In this document: positions 1 to 5,516 of the stretch, piece after piece
Position numbering within the stretch: position 1 is the stretch's first letter
Layout: each line of letters starts with the position of its first letter
Assembly: GCA_003695605.1 (NCBI GenBank)
Contig: RFIK01000165.1
Span: 1 to 6,442 of the forward strand
DNA: 6,442 bases
Source: Chlorobiota bacterium
Lineage (GTDB): Bacteria; Bacteroidota; Ignavibacteria; Kapaibacteriales; NICIL-2
Direction: 5' to 3'
Translations under genes and position numbers: made by a program
Notes under the pieces: generated by a model
Databases searched by the model: none
Told to the model about the DNA's origin: nothing
The model's input: only the letters and a program-made list of their open reading frames with translations

Positions 1-248
1 TCAAGGAGCATCAGGCCTGCTCGGAGAATAGCCACCGCGACGATCGGTCGCGTAACGATCGAGCACGTCGCTTCCTCAAGTGGAGTTTCGATGTTCGTTT
101 GCTGAGTCGGCAGATGCTGCGTTGCTACAAGGCAGACGTGAAGCCCAATGCGATGCATCGCGCGGCGGAACGTTGCACTATCGCTTCGCCGATCGCGGAC
201 GATCGCGAGATCGTGCATGCAGAGAGGGTGTTCAACGACGAAGAGCAT
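1..248 (-). CDS. upp: Uracil phosphoribosyltransferase, N-terminal part (runs off left edge)
   Basis: UPRT makes UMP from uracil and PRPP in cytosolic pyrimidine salvage. Only the first 82 residues are in the window, and the frame is open through position 1. Recognition rests on the family's N-terminal pattern: VVEHPL at residues 4-9, LAIVRDR at 14-20, FRRAMHRIG at 27-35, HLP at 45-47, IETPL at 53-57 and AILRAGL at 73-79 (usually VPILRAGLGM). Family members are about 208 residues, so the PRPP loop and uracil-binding C-terminus lie outside and cannot be judged. The ATG at 248-246 is the first in frame after the upstream stop and puts the HPL motif at the usual distance from the N-terminus; ATG at 218 would remove it. 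It starts 3 bp after the tatD stop (TAA GAA ATG), which suggests translational coupling within one operon. Some conserved positions differ (V-A-T at 41-43 where YEA is usual), so it is a divergent member. Confidence 0.88.
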   Translation of the reverse strand, partial: MLFVVEHPLCMHDLAIVRDRRSDSATFRRAMHRIGLHVCLVATQHLPTQQTNIETPLEEATCSIVTRPIVAVAILRAGLMLL

Positions 249-251
249 TTC

Positions 252-968
252 TTACCACTTCGGGAAGTACAGCAACGTAAAGCGCGGTATCGAGAAGAAG
301 GTCGAAATCATAGCAATGTATCGCTCACCGTTGCTCATCGTAACAAAGCGCCGCTCATCGGCAAGCTGGAAGTTGAGCCGCCACTCGCCACCTGGGACAA
401 TCATCCCGAATGGTGTGGGAATGTTGATGAAAAGCCCAATGCCTGGCGTGATACAAAGGTTCGGAGCGCTCAGCGGCGATCCATCGCGACTAATCCACAC
501 ACTTCCAGCCCCTCCAAAACCGTAAAACACAACACGACTGTATGGATTGAGCATCCAGCGCGCACCAACCTCGAGAACGTGGTAGCTATCGGGGTTCCGC
601 TGTCCATATGGATTTGTGATAGGATCGTAGACCACCTTGCGATTGACCGAGTAGAGGTACGCAGCTTCCACCATTAACCGATCGGTGAGTTCCCATACGG
701 CAAGTCCACCAAATGCAGGGATACCTTCGTAAGAGAGGGGTTGCGTGCGATTGAGCGCAACGAGCGTCTGGGTCTCGACAATCGTATTCGGTCCAATGAG
801 GCCACCGATGCCGACCAGCCGCGGATAGGGATGAACGTACTCAAACTCTGCGGTATCTGTCTCCTCGTCCTGTTGTGCTGGGTGTGCAGCTCCAACAGTT
901 GTCAGGAGAACAAAGATGCCAATAGCTACAAGCTTGAAGAGCCGCTTTGCAGTTGCAGTGGTGGTCAT
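252..968 (-). CDS. Possible internally initiated exported beta-barrel-like protein nested in tatD
   Basis: An in-frame ATG at 968-966 (residue 240 of the long frame), preceded directly by GTG, opens a 238-residue protein with a textbook signal peptide. The n-region carries Lys8, Arg9 and Lys12, the core LVAIGIFVLLTTVGA is residues 13-27, and signal peptidase I could cut after VGA or GAA near residues 27-28. The mature part (about 210 residues) begins acidic (QQDEETD). It then alternates hydrophobic and polar residues, with many Gly, Tyr, Phe and Trp, and ends in FPKW, as in small outer-membrane barrels; I do not recognise a named family. The sequence before the ATG is A-rich (GAAGAAATTGTG) without a strong Shine-Dalgarno. 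No other Met lies between this one and residue 338 of the long frame, so this is the only start that yields an intact signal peptide. Initiation here is inferred, not shown. Confidence 0.5.
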   Translation of the reverse strand: MTTTATAKRLFKLVAIGIFVLLTTVGAAHPAQQDEETDTAEFEYVHPYPRLVGIGGLIGPNTIVETQTLVALNRTQPLSYEGIPAFGGLAVWELTDRLMVEAAYLYSVNRKVVYDPITNPYGQRNPDSYHVLEVGARWMLNPYSRVVFYGFGGAGSVWISRDGSPLSAPNLCITPGIGLFINIPTPFGMIVPGGEWRLNFQLADERRFVTMSNGERYIAMISTFFSIPRFTLLYFPKW

Positions 969-1685
969 CACAATTTCTTCGATGGTTGTTTGGCGGAGTA
1001 CAGCAATGCGCTCAGCAATGAGGCGAACAAATGCAGGTTCGTTCCGCTTGCCGCGGTACGGTTCGGGTGTCATGTACGGCGAATCGGTTTCGAGCATGAA
1101 TCGATCGTTTGGTACAGCGCGTAGGAGCTCGACATCCGACCAACGCCGGAACGTTATGTTGCCTGTGAACGAGACGTAGAATCCAAGTTCGAGTGCACGT
1201 TCAAGGACAGGAAGCGGCGACGAAAAGCAATGGAGTACCCCACGAAGACTGCCATCTTGCTCTTGCTCGAGCAGTTCGAGGACATCACCGTCAGCATCGC
1301 GATTGTGGATGATGACCGGCAAACCTACGTGCTTTGCGATTCGGAGCTGCGTGCGGAAGACTTCACGTTGCACTGGAGGGGACGCGTAGTCGTAGTAGTA
1401 ATCGAGCCCAATCTCACCGATAGCGACGACCTTCGGTGCTGTAACACTACGCTCCACCTTTTCAAACAGTGTTGGTGTTGCACTTGCAGCGTGGTGCGGG
1501 TGGATGCCGACGGCACGATAAATCCATGGGTATTCTGCTACAAGCTGCTCGGCTACATCTGTACGTTCAATGGTGATCGCGGGGATGATAATCGCTTCGA
1601 TGCCTTCTGCCTGTGCTCGCTGGAGCACCGCGTCACGATCGGCATCGAAGGCTTCGGTATCAATGTGCGCGTGGGTATCAACCAT
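252..1685 (-). CDS. tatD: TatD-family metal-dependent hydrolase fused in frame to a signal-peptide/beta-barrel-like domain
   Basis: Residues 1-252 are a complete TatD amidohydrolase-fold domain (the family has 3'-5' exonuclease/DNase activity, cytosolic, about 255-265 residues). All expected metal ligands are visible: H5 and H7 in THAHIDT, E91 in GEIGLDY, H127 in VIIHNRD, H152 in LHCFS and D201 in ETDSPY. The domain ends with the typical C-terminal helix TTATAKRLFKL. Instead of stopping, the frame continues into a hydrophobic stretch (252-266), an acidic linker (272-282) and a glycine- and aromatic-rich region (283-477) resembling a small outer-membrane barrel. The ATG at 1685 gives the canonical TatD N-terminus; its Shine-Dalgarno is weak. 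It lies 30 bp after uppP and 3 bp before upp. A fusion, a dual-start gene, or a stop codon lost by mutation or sequence error are all possible; the TatD assignment itself is secure, the physiological form of the product is not. Confidence 0.9.
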   Translation of the reverse strand: MVDTHAHIDTEAFDADRDAVLQRAQAEGIEAIIIPAITIERTDVAEQLVAEYPWIYRAVGIHPHHAASATPTLFEKVERSVTAPKVVAIGEIGLDYYYDYASPPVQREVFRTQLRIAKHVGLPVIIHNRDADGDVLELLEQEQDGSLRGVLHCFSSPLPVLERALELGFYVSFTGNITFRRWSDVELLRAVPNDRFMLETDSPYMTPEPYRGKRNEPAFVRLIAERIAVLRQTTIEEIVMTTTATAKRLFKLVAIGIFVLLTTVGAAHPAQQDEETDTAEFEYVHPYPRLVGIGGLIGPNTIVETQTLVALNRTQPLSYEGIPAFGGLAVWELTDRLMVEAAYLYSVNRKVVYDPITNPYGQRNPDSYHVLEVGARWMLNPYSRVVFYGFGGAGSVWISRDGSPLSAPNLCITPGIGLFINIPTPFGMIVPGGEWRLNFQLADERRFVTMSNGERYIAMISTFFSIPRFTLLYFPKW

Positions 1686-1715
1686 AGCAGCGCTCGTAAC
1701 GGAGAATGCGGCAAA

Positions 1716-2558
1716 TCATTGTAGCAATCCGGTAGCAAGCAGCCCGCCAATGACTGCAGCTAAGCCAATTCGGTACACAGCGAACACTGCTAAATGGTGC
1801 CGCCGAAGATAGGCCAGCAGGAATGCAATCGAAACGTAGCCACTGAGCGCTGCGGTCAGCGTAGCGATGGTAAGCAGCCATAGCTCATTGGACGGAAGCA
1901 CCCGTAGAGCGTGCACCAATTCGAGCACACCGCTAGCAAGGAGTGCAGGGATGCTGAGCAGAAACGAAAACCGCGCCGCCGCTGCTCGTTCAAAACCAAG
2001 GAGCATTGCTGCACTGATTGTCGTCCCAGAGCGTGATGCACCAGGTATCAGTGCCAGTGCCTGCGCAATCCCGACGATGAGCGCATCGGCAATGCCAAGC
2101 GATTCAATCGGACGTACTCCCCGCCGCCGATCGGCAAGGAGCATCACCACCGCAACTGCTACTAACATCACTGCGATGACCAGAGGATCTTTAGTGAGCT
2201 TCCCTTCGATGATTCTACGGAACGCAAGCCCAAGTACCCCGATCGGCACGCTGCCAATGATGATGAGCCAACCCAGCCGTGCAAGGGGCGATTGCACCAT
2301 GGGTTGTTTCCGCTCCCGGAACGTTTCGACCACCATTGCAGTGGTAATCGCGCGAATGTCATGTGCAAAGTAAACAAGCACAGCAAGGAGCGTCCCAAGC
2401 TGCACCACTGCCATCATTGCAGTCCACTGTTCCGGATGGTTGGGGTCGAGCATACCGCTCATGTGTCCAAAGATCGTCATGTGGGCTGTGCTACTGATGG
2501 GAATGAATTCCGTCAAGCCCTGGACCAAGCCCAACAGTGCTGCAAGAAGAAGAAACAT
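1716..2558 (-). CDS. uppP: Undecaprenyl-diphosphatase UppP (BacA)
   Basis: This integral membrane phosphatase dephosphorylates undecaprenyl pyrophosphate to the lipid carrier used for peptidoglycan and other envelope polymers; overexpression of family members gives bacitracin resistance. At 280 residues it is full length. The first signature is present at residues 13-26, with QGLTE (E17 catalytic) and ISSTAH (S22, S23, H26), although the usual Gly before His is Ala. The second signature PGASRSGTT is at 172-180 (R176), followed by ISAAMLLGFERAAAARFSF. Several hydrophobic membrane segments are evident, for example near 48-65, 97-113, 126-142, 196-214, 229-249 and 259-279. The ATG at 2558 is supported by AGGA 5 nt upstream and a hydrophobic start leading straight into the motif. 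A TAACTTTG box lies about 32 nt upstream, so it probably heads the uppP-tatD-upp operon. Confidence 0.96.
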   Translation of the reverse strand: MFLLLAALLGLVQGLTEFIPISSTAHMTIFGHMSGMLDPNHPEQWTAMMAVVQLGTLLAVLVYFAHDIRAITTAMVVETFRERKQPMVQSPLARLGWLIIIGSVPIGVLGLAFRRIIEGKLTKDPLVIAVMLVAVAVVMLLADRRRGVRPIESLGIADALIVGIAQALALIPGASRSGTTISAAMLLGFERAAAARFSFLLSIPALLASGVLELVHALRVLPSNELWLLTIATLTAALSGYVSIAFLLAYLRRHHLAVFAVYRIGLAAVIGGLLATGLLQ

Positions 2559-2563
2559 GAGGA

Positions 2564-2567
2564 TCCT
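2564..2567 (-). promoter_or_regulatory. Shine-Dalgarno of uppP
   Basis: AGGA on the minus strand lies 5 nt before the uppP ATG, within ACAGGATCCTC. It is one of the few clear Shine-Dalgarno sites in the window and fixes the uppP start. Confidence 0.6.
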
Positions 2568-2590
2568 GTGTGATTTTCACAAGCAGGGAG

Positions 2591-2598
2591 CAAAGTTA
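2591..2598 (-). promoter_or_regulatory. Bacteroidota-type -7 promoter element (TAACTTTG) for uppP
   Basis: The minus strand reads TAACTTTG, an exact match to the TAnnTTTG -7 consensus known from Bacteroidota. Transcription a few bases downstream would give a leader of about 25 nt that contains the uppP Shine-Dalgarno. No clear TTTG -33 element was found at the expected spacing. The identical octamer sits before the neighbouring lipoprotein gene. Confidence 0.55.
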
Positions 2599-2631
2599 CA
2601 CGTACGATCGTGCCGCCGCGATTTTGGGCAA

Positions 2632-3117
2632 TCACTCGAATCGGAGGAGAAGTTGCTCACTGATGAGCGCAGCAGCTGTCAATCCACAGAGAGCACCCGC
2701 GACGCCGATCTGCAGCGGTGCTGCTGGCGTCAAGAAAATTCCCACTGCCGTCCCGATCAAAAAACCGCCGACACTTCCCACTGCAATCCTGCTTGCGCTC
2801 CGGGGATGGCTTGCTCGAACAGTTGCAACGTATTCCAACGGAATTGCAAGCGTATCGCGCTCACCAGCCAATTCAAGCGCCCGCGCTGTCAGTCGAGCGC
2901 GACGGCGCTGCTGGAGCGCTGGTGGAGTTGCGCTGCCCCGCAACTCCACTTCTACATCCGCTCCATCGAGTAGCAGGTTGATTCTTGCAAGCGTTGCACT
3001 GTCGAGCTGCTGGCGATGGATCACCACGTGTGTCGAGCTGCACCCGCCCATAAGAGCGACAGCACCAACGCTGAGAAGGGCATACTGCAACCTTTGGGCA
3101 AGAGTGACACGTTGCAT
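2632..3117 (-). CDS. Putative lipoprotein with glycine-rich (glycine-zipper-like) C-terminal hydrophobic segments
   Basis: A 161-residue protein of unknown function. The N-terminus is a lipoprotein signal peptide: Arg3 and Arg9, a hydrophobic core at 11-23, then MGGC with the acylated Cys at 26. Ser follows the Cys, which in many Gram-negatives means outer-membrane sorting. Residues 36-103 look like a small beta-rich domain (VEVELRG near 55-61, LAIPLEYVATVRA near 90-102). Two glycine/alanine-rich hydrophobic stretches follow, about 111-130 (GSVGGFLIGTAVG) and 136-153, suggesting glycine-zipper hairpins or membrane insertion. Lipoproteins of this layout are common in Bacteroidota and relatives, but I know no established role. 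The start is supported by the signal peptide and by a TAACTTTG box ending 7 nt upstream; no Shine-Dalgarno is evident. It is divergent from the esterase-like gene and 73 bp upstream of uppP. Confidence 0.82.
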   Translation of the reverse strand: MQRVTLAQRLQYALLSVGAVALMGGCSSTHVVIHRQQLDSATLARINLLLDGADVEVELRGSATPPALQQRRRARLTARALELAGERDTLAIPLEYVATVRASHPRSASRIAVGSVGGFLIGTAVGIFLTPAAPLQIGVAGALCGLTAAALISEQLLLRFE

Positions 3118-3124
3118 ACTGTCT

Positions 3125-3132
3125 CAAAGTTA
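3125..3132 (-). promoter_or_regulatory. Bacteroidota-type -7 promoter element (TAACTTTG) for the lipoprotein gene
   Basis: The minus strand reads TAACTTTG, an exact TAnnTTTG match ending only 7 nt before the ATG at 3117. Initiation at the usual few bases downstream would give an mRNA with almost no 5' leader. No TTTG -33 match was found 19-21 bp upstream. Confidence 0.5.
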
Positions 3133-3268
3133 GGGTTCTGCTTCGTCGGCGACGTCCCTTTGCGAAGTATGTTCCCATGGCAATCGTCCATTCGAGTACT
3201 CAGCAGCAGCATTTCAGTATTGGCACGAGCCGCCGATATTGTTCGGTAGGCATCCTGTGAATGCAGCG

Positions 3269-4000
3269 ATGGATCAACAGACTGCATCGAGCAACGTGCG
3301 ACGACCTCCTGATCAGCCAAGAGTCTGGAACGAACTCCAGGTCAATCGCTATGAGTTCCCCGTTTACGTCGTCGGGACCGATCCTGAGCAAGCGCGCACC
3401 GCAGTCGTCTGCGTGCACAACCGCACCAGTACCCCAGAACGATTTATCAAACTCGGACTATCGCTCCTGCTGCCCGAAGAAGTTGGCAATGTTGCCATCA
3501 TCGCACTTGGTGCACCGGGCAATTCCACGTTCTGGTATCCTAAAGAAGCATTTGATGCCCCACTTGAAGCCCAGCATCCTTACCTGGAGTTCAGCATAGC
3601 AGCACTCGAGCAGCTCTGTCTCCGCCTTGCCGAGCATATCTCGATCGAGGACATTTCGCTCTTTGGATTTGCTGATGGCGGTTGCCTTGTGCTCGAATAC
3701 ATGGTACGCTGCGGCTATCCGCTCAACGCGGTTCTCGCACTATCGGGCGTCCTTCTTGGCTCCAGCCTCGAATCAAGCGACCGATTCACCACTGCCTCGA
3801 CACGAACAAAAGTGCTACTGACAATCGGTGGAGGAATATCTGCAGCACTCCGCGTGCGATTCCGACAAACAGAACAGCTTCTCAAACAGTTCGGCTACAA
3901 AGTCATTGCGCTCACTTACGAGCGCCGCCCCGATACGATCGCACCGGATGAATTAGCAATGGCACGCAACATCATTTACGGGACCTTCGCAGGAGAGTAA
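3269..4000 (+). CDS. Carboxylesterase/phospholipase-family alpha/beta-hydrolase fold protein, probably catalytically inactive
   Basis: A 243-residue protein that follows the phospholipase/carboxylesterase (PF02230-like) alpha/beta-hydrolase family along its length. The oxyanion-side strand is VVCVHNRTSTPERF (46-59), the family's GNxxWYP-type motif is GNSTFWYP (84-91), and the nucleophile elbow region is LFGFADGGCLVLEY (131-144). It continues with LALSGVLLG (156-164) and ends in the typical IAPDELAMAR (224-233). However, the elbow GxSxG reads GFADG, with Ala135 in place of the serine. The usual Asp loop reads TIGGGISAA, and the usual GHTI histidine position reads PDTI (Asp222). The HG of the oxyanion loop is HN. 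I therefore infer a pseudoenzyme or a changed function. The ATG at 3269 is chosen; GTG at 3257 has an AGG 6 nt upstream and TTG at 3239 is also possible. It is a lone plus-strand gene, convergent with recO. Confidence 0.85.
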   Translation: MDQQTASSNVRRPPDQPRVWNELQVNRYEFPVYVVGTDPEQARTAVVCVHNRTSTPERFIKLGLSLLLPEEVGNVAIIALGAPGNSTFWYPKEAFDAPLEAQHPYLEFSIAALEQLCLRLAEHISIEDISLFGFADGGCLVLEYMVRCGYPLNAVLALSGVLLGSSLESSDRFTTASTRTKVLLTIGGGISAALRVRFRQTEQLLKQFGYKVIALTYERRPDTIAPDELAMARNIIYGTFAGE

Positions 4001-4005
4001 CGCGT

Positions 4006-4764
4006 TTATCCCCGCCGCAGCCGCCGCTCGAAGTGAAACTCCAGATAACGCTCGACAATACGACTGCACGTTTCAATCACGGTGGAATCAAATTGCTCAA
4101 AGCCAAGGTGATCCAATGGGGCATGCCCAAGGGTCTTCAGCGCCACAATTGTCCTGTGATCGAGGAGTTGCACATCCACACGCGAGACTTCGTCCGAGTG
4201 TGATCCTCGATGCGCCACCTCATCAGAAACAGGCTCGAACGTACCACGGTCGAGGCGGAGGATGAATGGTTGTGACTGATTCCCTGGCGGGAGGGTATCA
4301 AGTGCATTGAACTGCAACGAGAATCCATGGACCGCAGCATAGCGTAGCGCGAACGCGATAGGAAATGCAGTTGTAGCCGACTGCGTCATATCGAGCGCTA
4401 CGAGAGTCTCCTCGACAAGCTCGAACACCTCGGCGTGGGAATGTCCGGGTAGCTCCAAGCGCAAGACAAGTTCGGCGATGCGCAGCGCAGCAACGGTGTG
4501 TTCAAAACTTGATTGAATCGAGCGGCGTAGCAGTGTGCGTTCTGCAGTTCGGAGCAGCTGGAGTTCCCGCCCAGGCTTGACGTAGTATTGCACTTCGATT
4601 TGCTCCAGTGGCTCCAGCATCGCTGCAAGCCGACTCTTCGGCGACCGTGCACCTTTGGCGAGGATGCTTTCGACACCACGTTCCTCCGTCAGAAGCGTTG
4701 CGATGATGCTCGTATCGCTATAGCGCATTCGACGAAGCACAATAGCATTCGTCCGAACCAGCAT
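4006..4764 (-). CDS. recO: DNA repair protein RecO
   Basis: RecO works with RecR (and RecF) to load RecA onto SSB-coated single-stranded DNA in recombinational repair. The 252-residue product has the usual length. The N-terminus (MLVRTNAIVLRRMRYSDTS) is the family's OB-fold start, with LLTEERG at 25-31 and ILAKGARSPKSRLAAMLEPL at 34-53 (basic DNA-binding strand). The rest is the helical C-terminal domain. The only Cys is near the C-terminus, so the four-Cys zinc site of some RecO proteins is absent. An ATG at 4809 would add 15 residues, but the family starts at MLVRT, so ATG 4764 is chosen. That start lies 2 bp after the ispD stop (TAG CG ATG), with AGGA 9 nt upstream inside the ispD end, which indicates translational coupling. 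The stop is 5 bp from the convergent esterase-like gene. Confidence 0.93.
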   Translation of the reverse strand: MLVRTNAIVLRRMRYSDTSIIATLLTEERGVESILAKGARSPKSRLAAMLEPLEQIEVQYYVKPGRELQLLRTAERTLLRRSIQSSFEHTVAALRIAELVLRLELPGHSHAEVFELVEETLVALDMTQSATTAFPIAFALRYAAVHGFSLQFNALDTLPPGNQSQPFILRLDRGTFEPVSDEVAHRGSHSDEVSRVDVQLLDHRTIVALKTLGHAPLDHLGFEQFDSTVIETCSRIVERYLEFHFERRLRRG

Positions 4765-4766
4765 CG

Positions 4767-5459
4767 CTACAATTCCTGTTGAGCCAACAATCGTTCTGCC
4801 AGTAGCCAATCGAGCGGTGTCGTGATCTTGATGTTGGATTCTTCCCCCTCGACTGCAACGACTGGATAGCCTGCATACTCGACGATGCTCGCATCGTCGG
4901 TTGCCTCGAAACGATCGCGCGCTGCTTGGCGATGAGCGTCAATGAGGATACCGCGCTCAAATGCTTGGGGGGTCTGCGCCATTCCAACGCGAGAGCGCGG
5001 AAGTGTTGATTCGACACGACACCCTTGGTCGAGGAGTTTGACAGTATCTTTCGGAGGTACTACAGGCACTGCTGCCCCCTCACGCTCGGCTCCATCGAGG
5101 ACGCGCTGAAGCAAAGCTGGCGAGACAAACGGGCGCACAGCATCATGCACGATGATCATCTCTGCATCGCCAGCGGCGGGATGTTCCAAACCATTGGAGA
5201 CCGATTCTTGTCGTGTAGTACCGCCGGTGATGACATAGGCGTGCTCGTCAAGGCCAAAATCTGCAAAGAGACGCTCGGCGAAGCTGGCCCATCGGGCATC
5301 AACAGCCACCACAACCGGTGCATGCTCACAGACAGCAAGGAGAGCGGAGACCGCCCGGACGATGACAGGGATTCCTCCCAGGAGGCGATACTGTTTGGGG
5401 AGATCGCCGCCGAAGCGCTGACCGCTGCCAGCAGCGGGAATGATGATCGTTGTGCGCAT
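4767..5459 (-). CDS. ispD: 2-C-methyl-D-erythritol 4-phosphate cytidylyltransferase
   Basis: IspD joins CTP and MEP to give CDP-methylerythritol plus pyrophosphate, the third step of the MEP isoprenoid pathway in the cytosol. The 230-residue product is full length and carries all family signatures. These are the CTP-binding loop PAAGSGQRFGGDLPKQY (8-24, with R15 and K22), GGTTRQESV (79-87), VHDAVRPF (104-111), ATDDASIVE (186-194) and NIKITTPLDW (209-218, with catalytic-type K211). R155 matches the second catalytic basic residue of the E. coli enzyme. A GTG at 5465 would add two residues, but the ATG at 5459 begins directly at the beta strand RTTIIIPAAG and has AGGTGG just upstream. It heads an operon with recO, which follows after 2 bp. 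A TAATTTTG promoter box lies 26 nt before the ATG. Confidence 0.96.
   Translation of the reverse strand: MRTTIIIPAAGSGQRFGGDLPKQYRLLGGIPVIVRAVSALLAVCEHAPVVVAVDARWASFAERLFADFGLDEHAYVITGGTTRQESVSNGLEHPAAGDAEMIIVHDAVRPFVSPALLQRVLDGAEREGAAVPVVPPKDTVKLLDQGCRVESTLPRSRVGMAQTPQAFERGILIDAHRQAARDRFEATDDASIVEYAGYPVVAVEGEESNIKITTPLDWLLAERLLAQQEL
4774..4777 (-). promoter_or_regulatory. Shine-Dalgarno of recO inside the ispD 3' end
   Basis: AGGA on the minus strand (within CAACAGGAATTG) lies 9 nt before the ATG at 4764 and is itself coding sequence for the last residues of IspD. It supports the shorter recO start over the ATG at 4809. Confidence 0.55.
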
Positions 5460-5461
5460 AG

Positions 5462-5467
5462 CCACCT
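5462..5467 (-). promoter_or_regulatory. Shine-Dalgarno-like AGGTGG of ispD
   Basis: AGGTGG on the minus strand ends 2 nt before the ATG at 5459, with its AGG core 5 nt upstream. The alternative GTG start at 5465 lies inside it, which favours the ATG. Confidence 0.45.
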
Positions 5468-5485
5468 GAATACCGACGAATGACT

Positions 5486-5493
5486 CAAAATTA
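5486..5493 (-). promoter_or_regulatory. Bacteroidota-type -7 promoter element (TAATTTTG) for ispD-recO
   Basis: The minus strand reads TAATTTTG, an exact TAnnTTTG match. Initiation a few bases downstream gives a leader of about 20 nt that includes the AGGTGG site of ispD. No matching -33 TTTG is seen at 19-21 bp. Confidence 0.55.
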
Positions 5494-5516
5494 CCAGGAG
5501 CCGGCGATGCCCTAAG

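Noticed and set aside
99..677. Plus-strand open frame of 192 codons
   Set aside because: It lies opposite the C-terminal part of the TatD fusion and the upp start; the translation shows no family motif and looks like a shadow frame.
903..968. Assembly frameshift as the cause of the TatD fusion
   Set aside because: The TatD C-terminal helix and the signal-peptide n-region are read from the same codons in the same frame, so a single indel at the junction would break one of them. A substituted stop codon remains possible but would leave the second protein without a start.
1230..1724. Plus-strand open frame of 164 codons
   Set aside because: It is antisense to the TatD catalytic domain, whose metal ligands are all intact on the minus strand; no independent support.
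2599..2631. Possible rho-independent terminator between the lipoprotein gene and uppP
   Set aside because: CACG-N6-CGTG forms only a 4-bp stem and has no U tract on the minus strand.
2570..3133. Plus-strand open frame of 187 codons, longer than the lipoprotein opposite it
   Set aside because: It is antisense to the lipoprotein gene, rich in Arg/Ser/Ala with no recognisable motif. The minus-strand frame has a signal peptide, lipobox and promoter box.
3159..3241. Promoter for the esterase-like gene (TTTG at 3159, TATGTTCC at 3168, TATTGT at 3236)
   Set aside because: None has an acceptable partner element or spacing; the best candidates miss two or more consensus bases.
4006..4809. Longer recO start at 4809
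   Set aside because: It adds 15 residues unlike any RecO N-terminus and overlaps ispD by 43 bp; ATG 4764 gives the standard MLVRT start with an upstream AGGA.
5025..5483. Plus-strand open frame of 152 codons
   Set aside because: It is antisense to ispD, which has every signature motif; no motif of its own.
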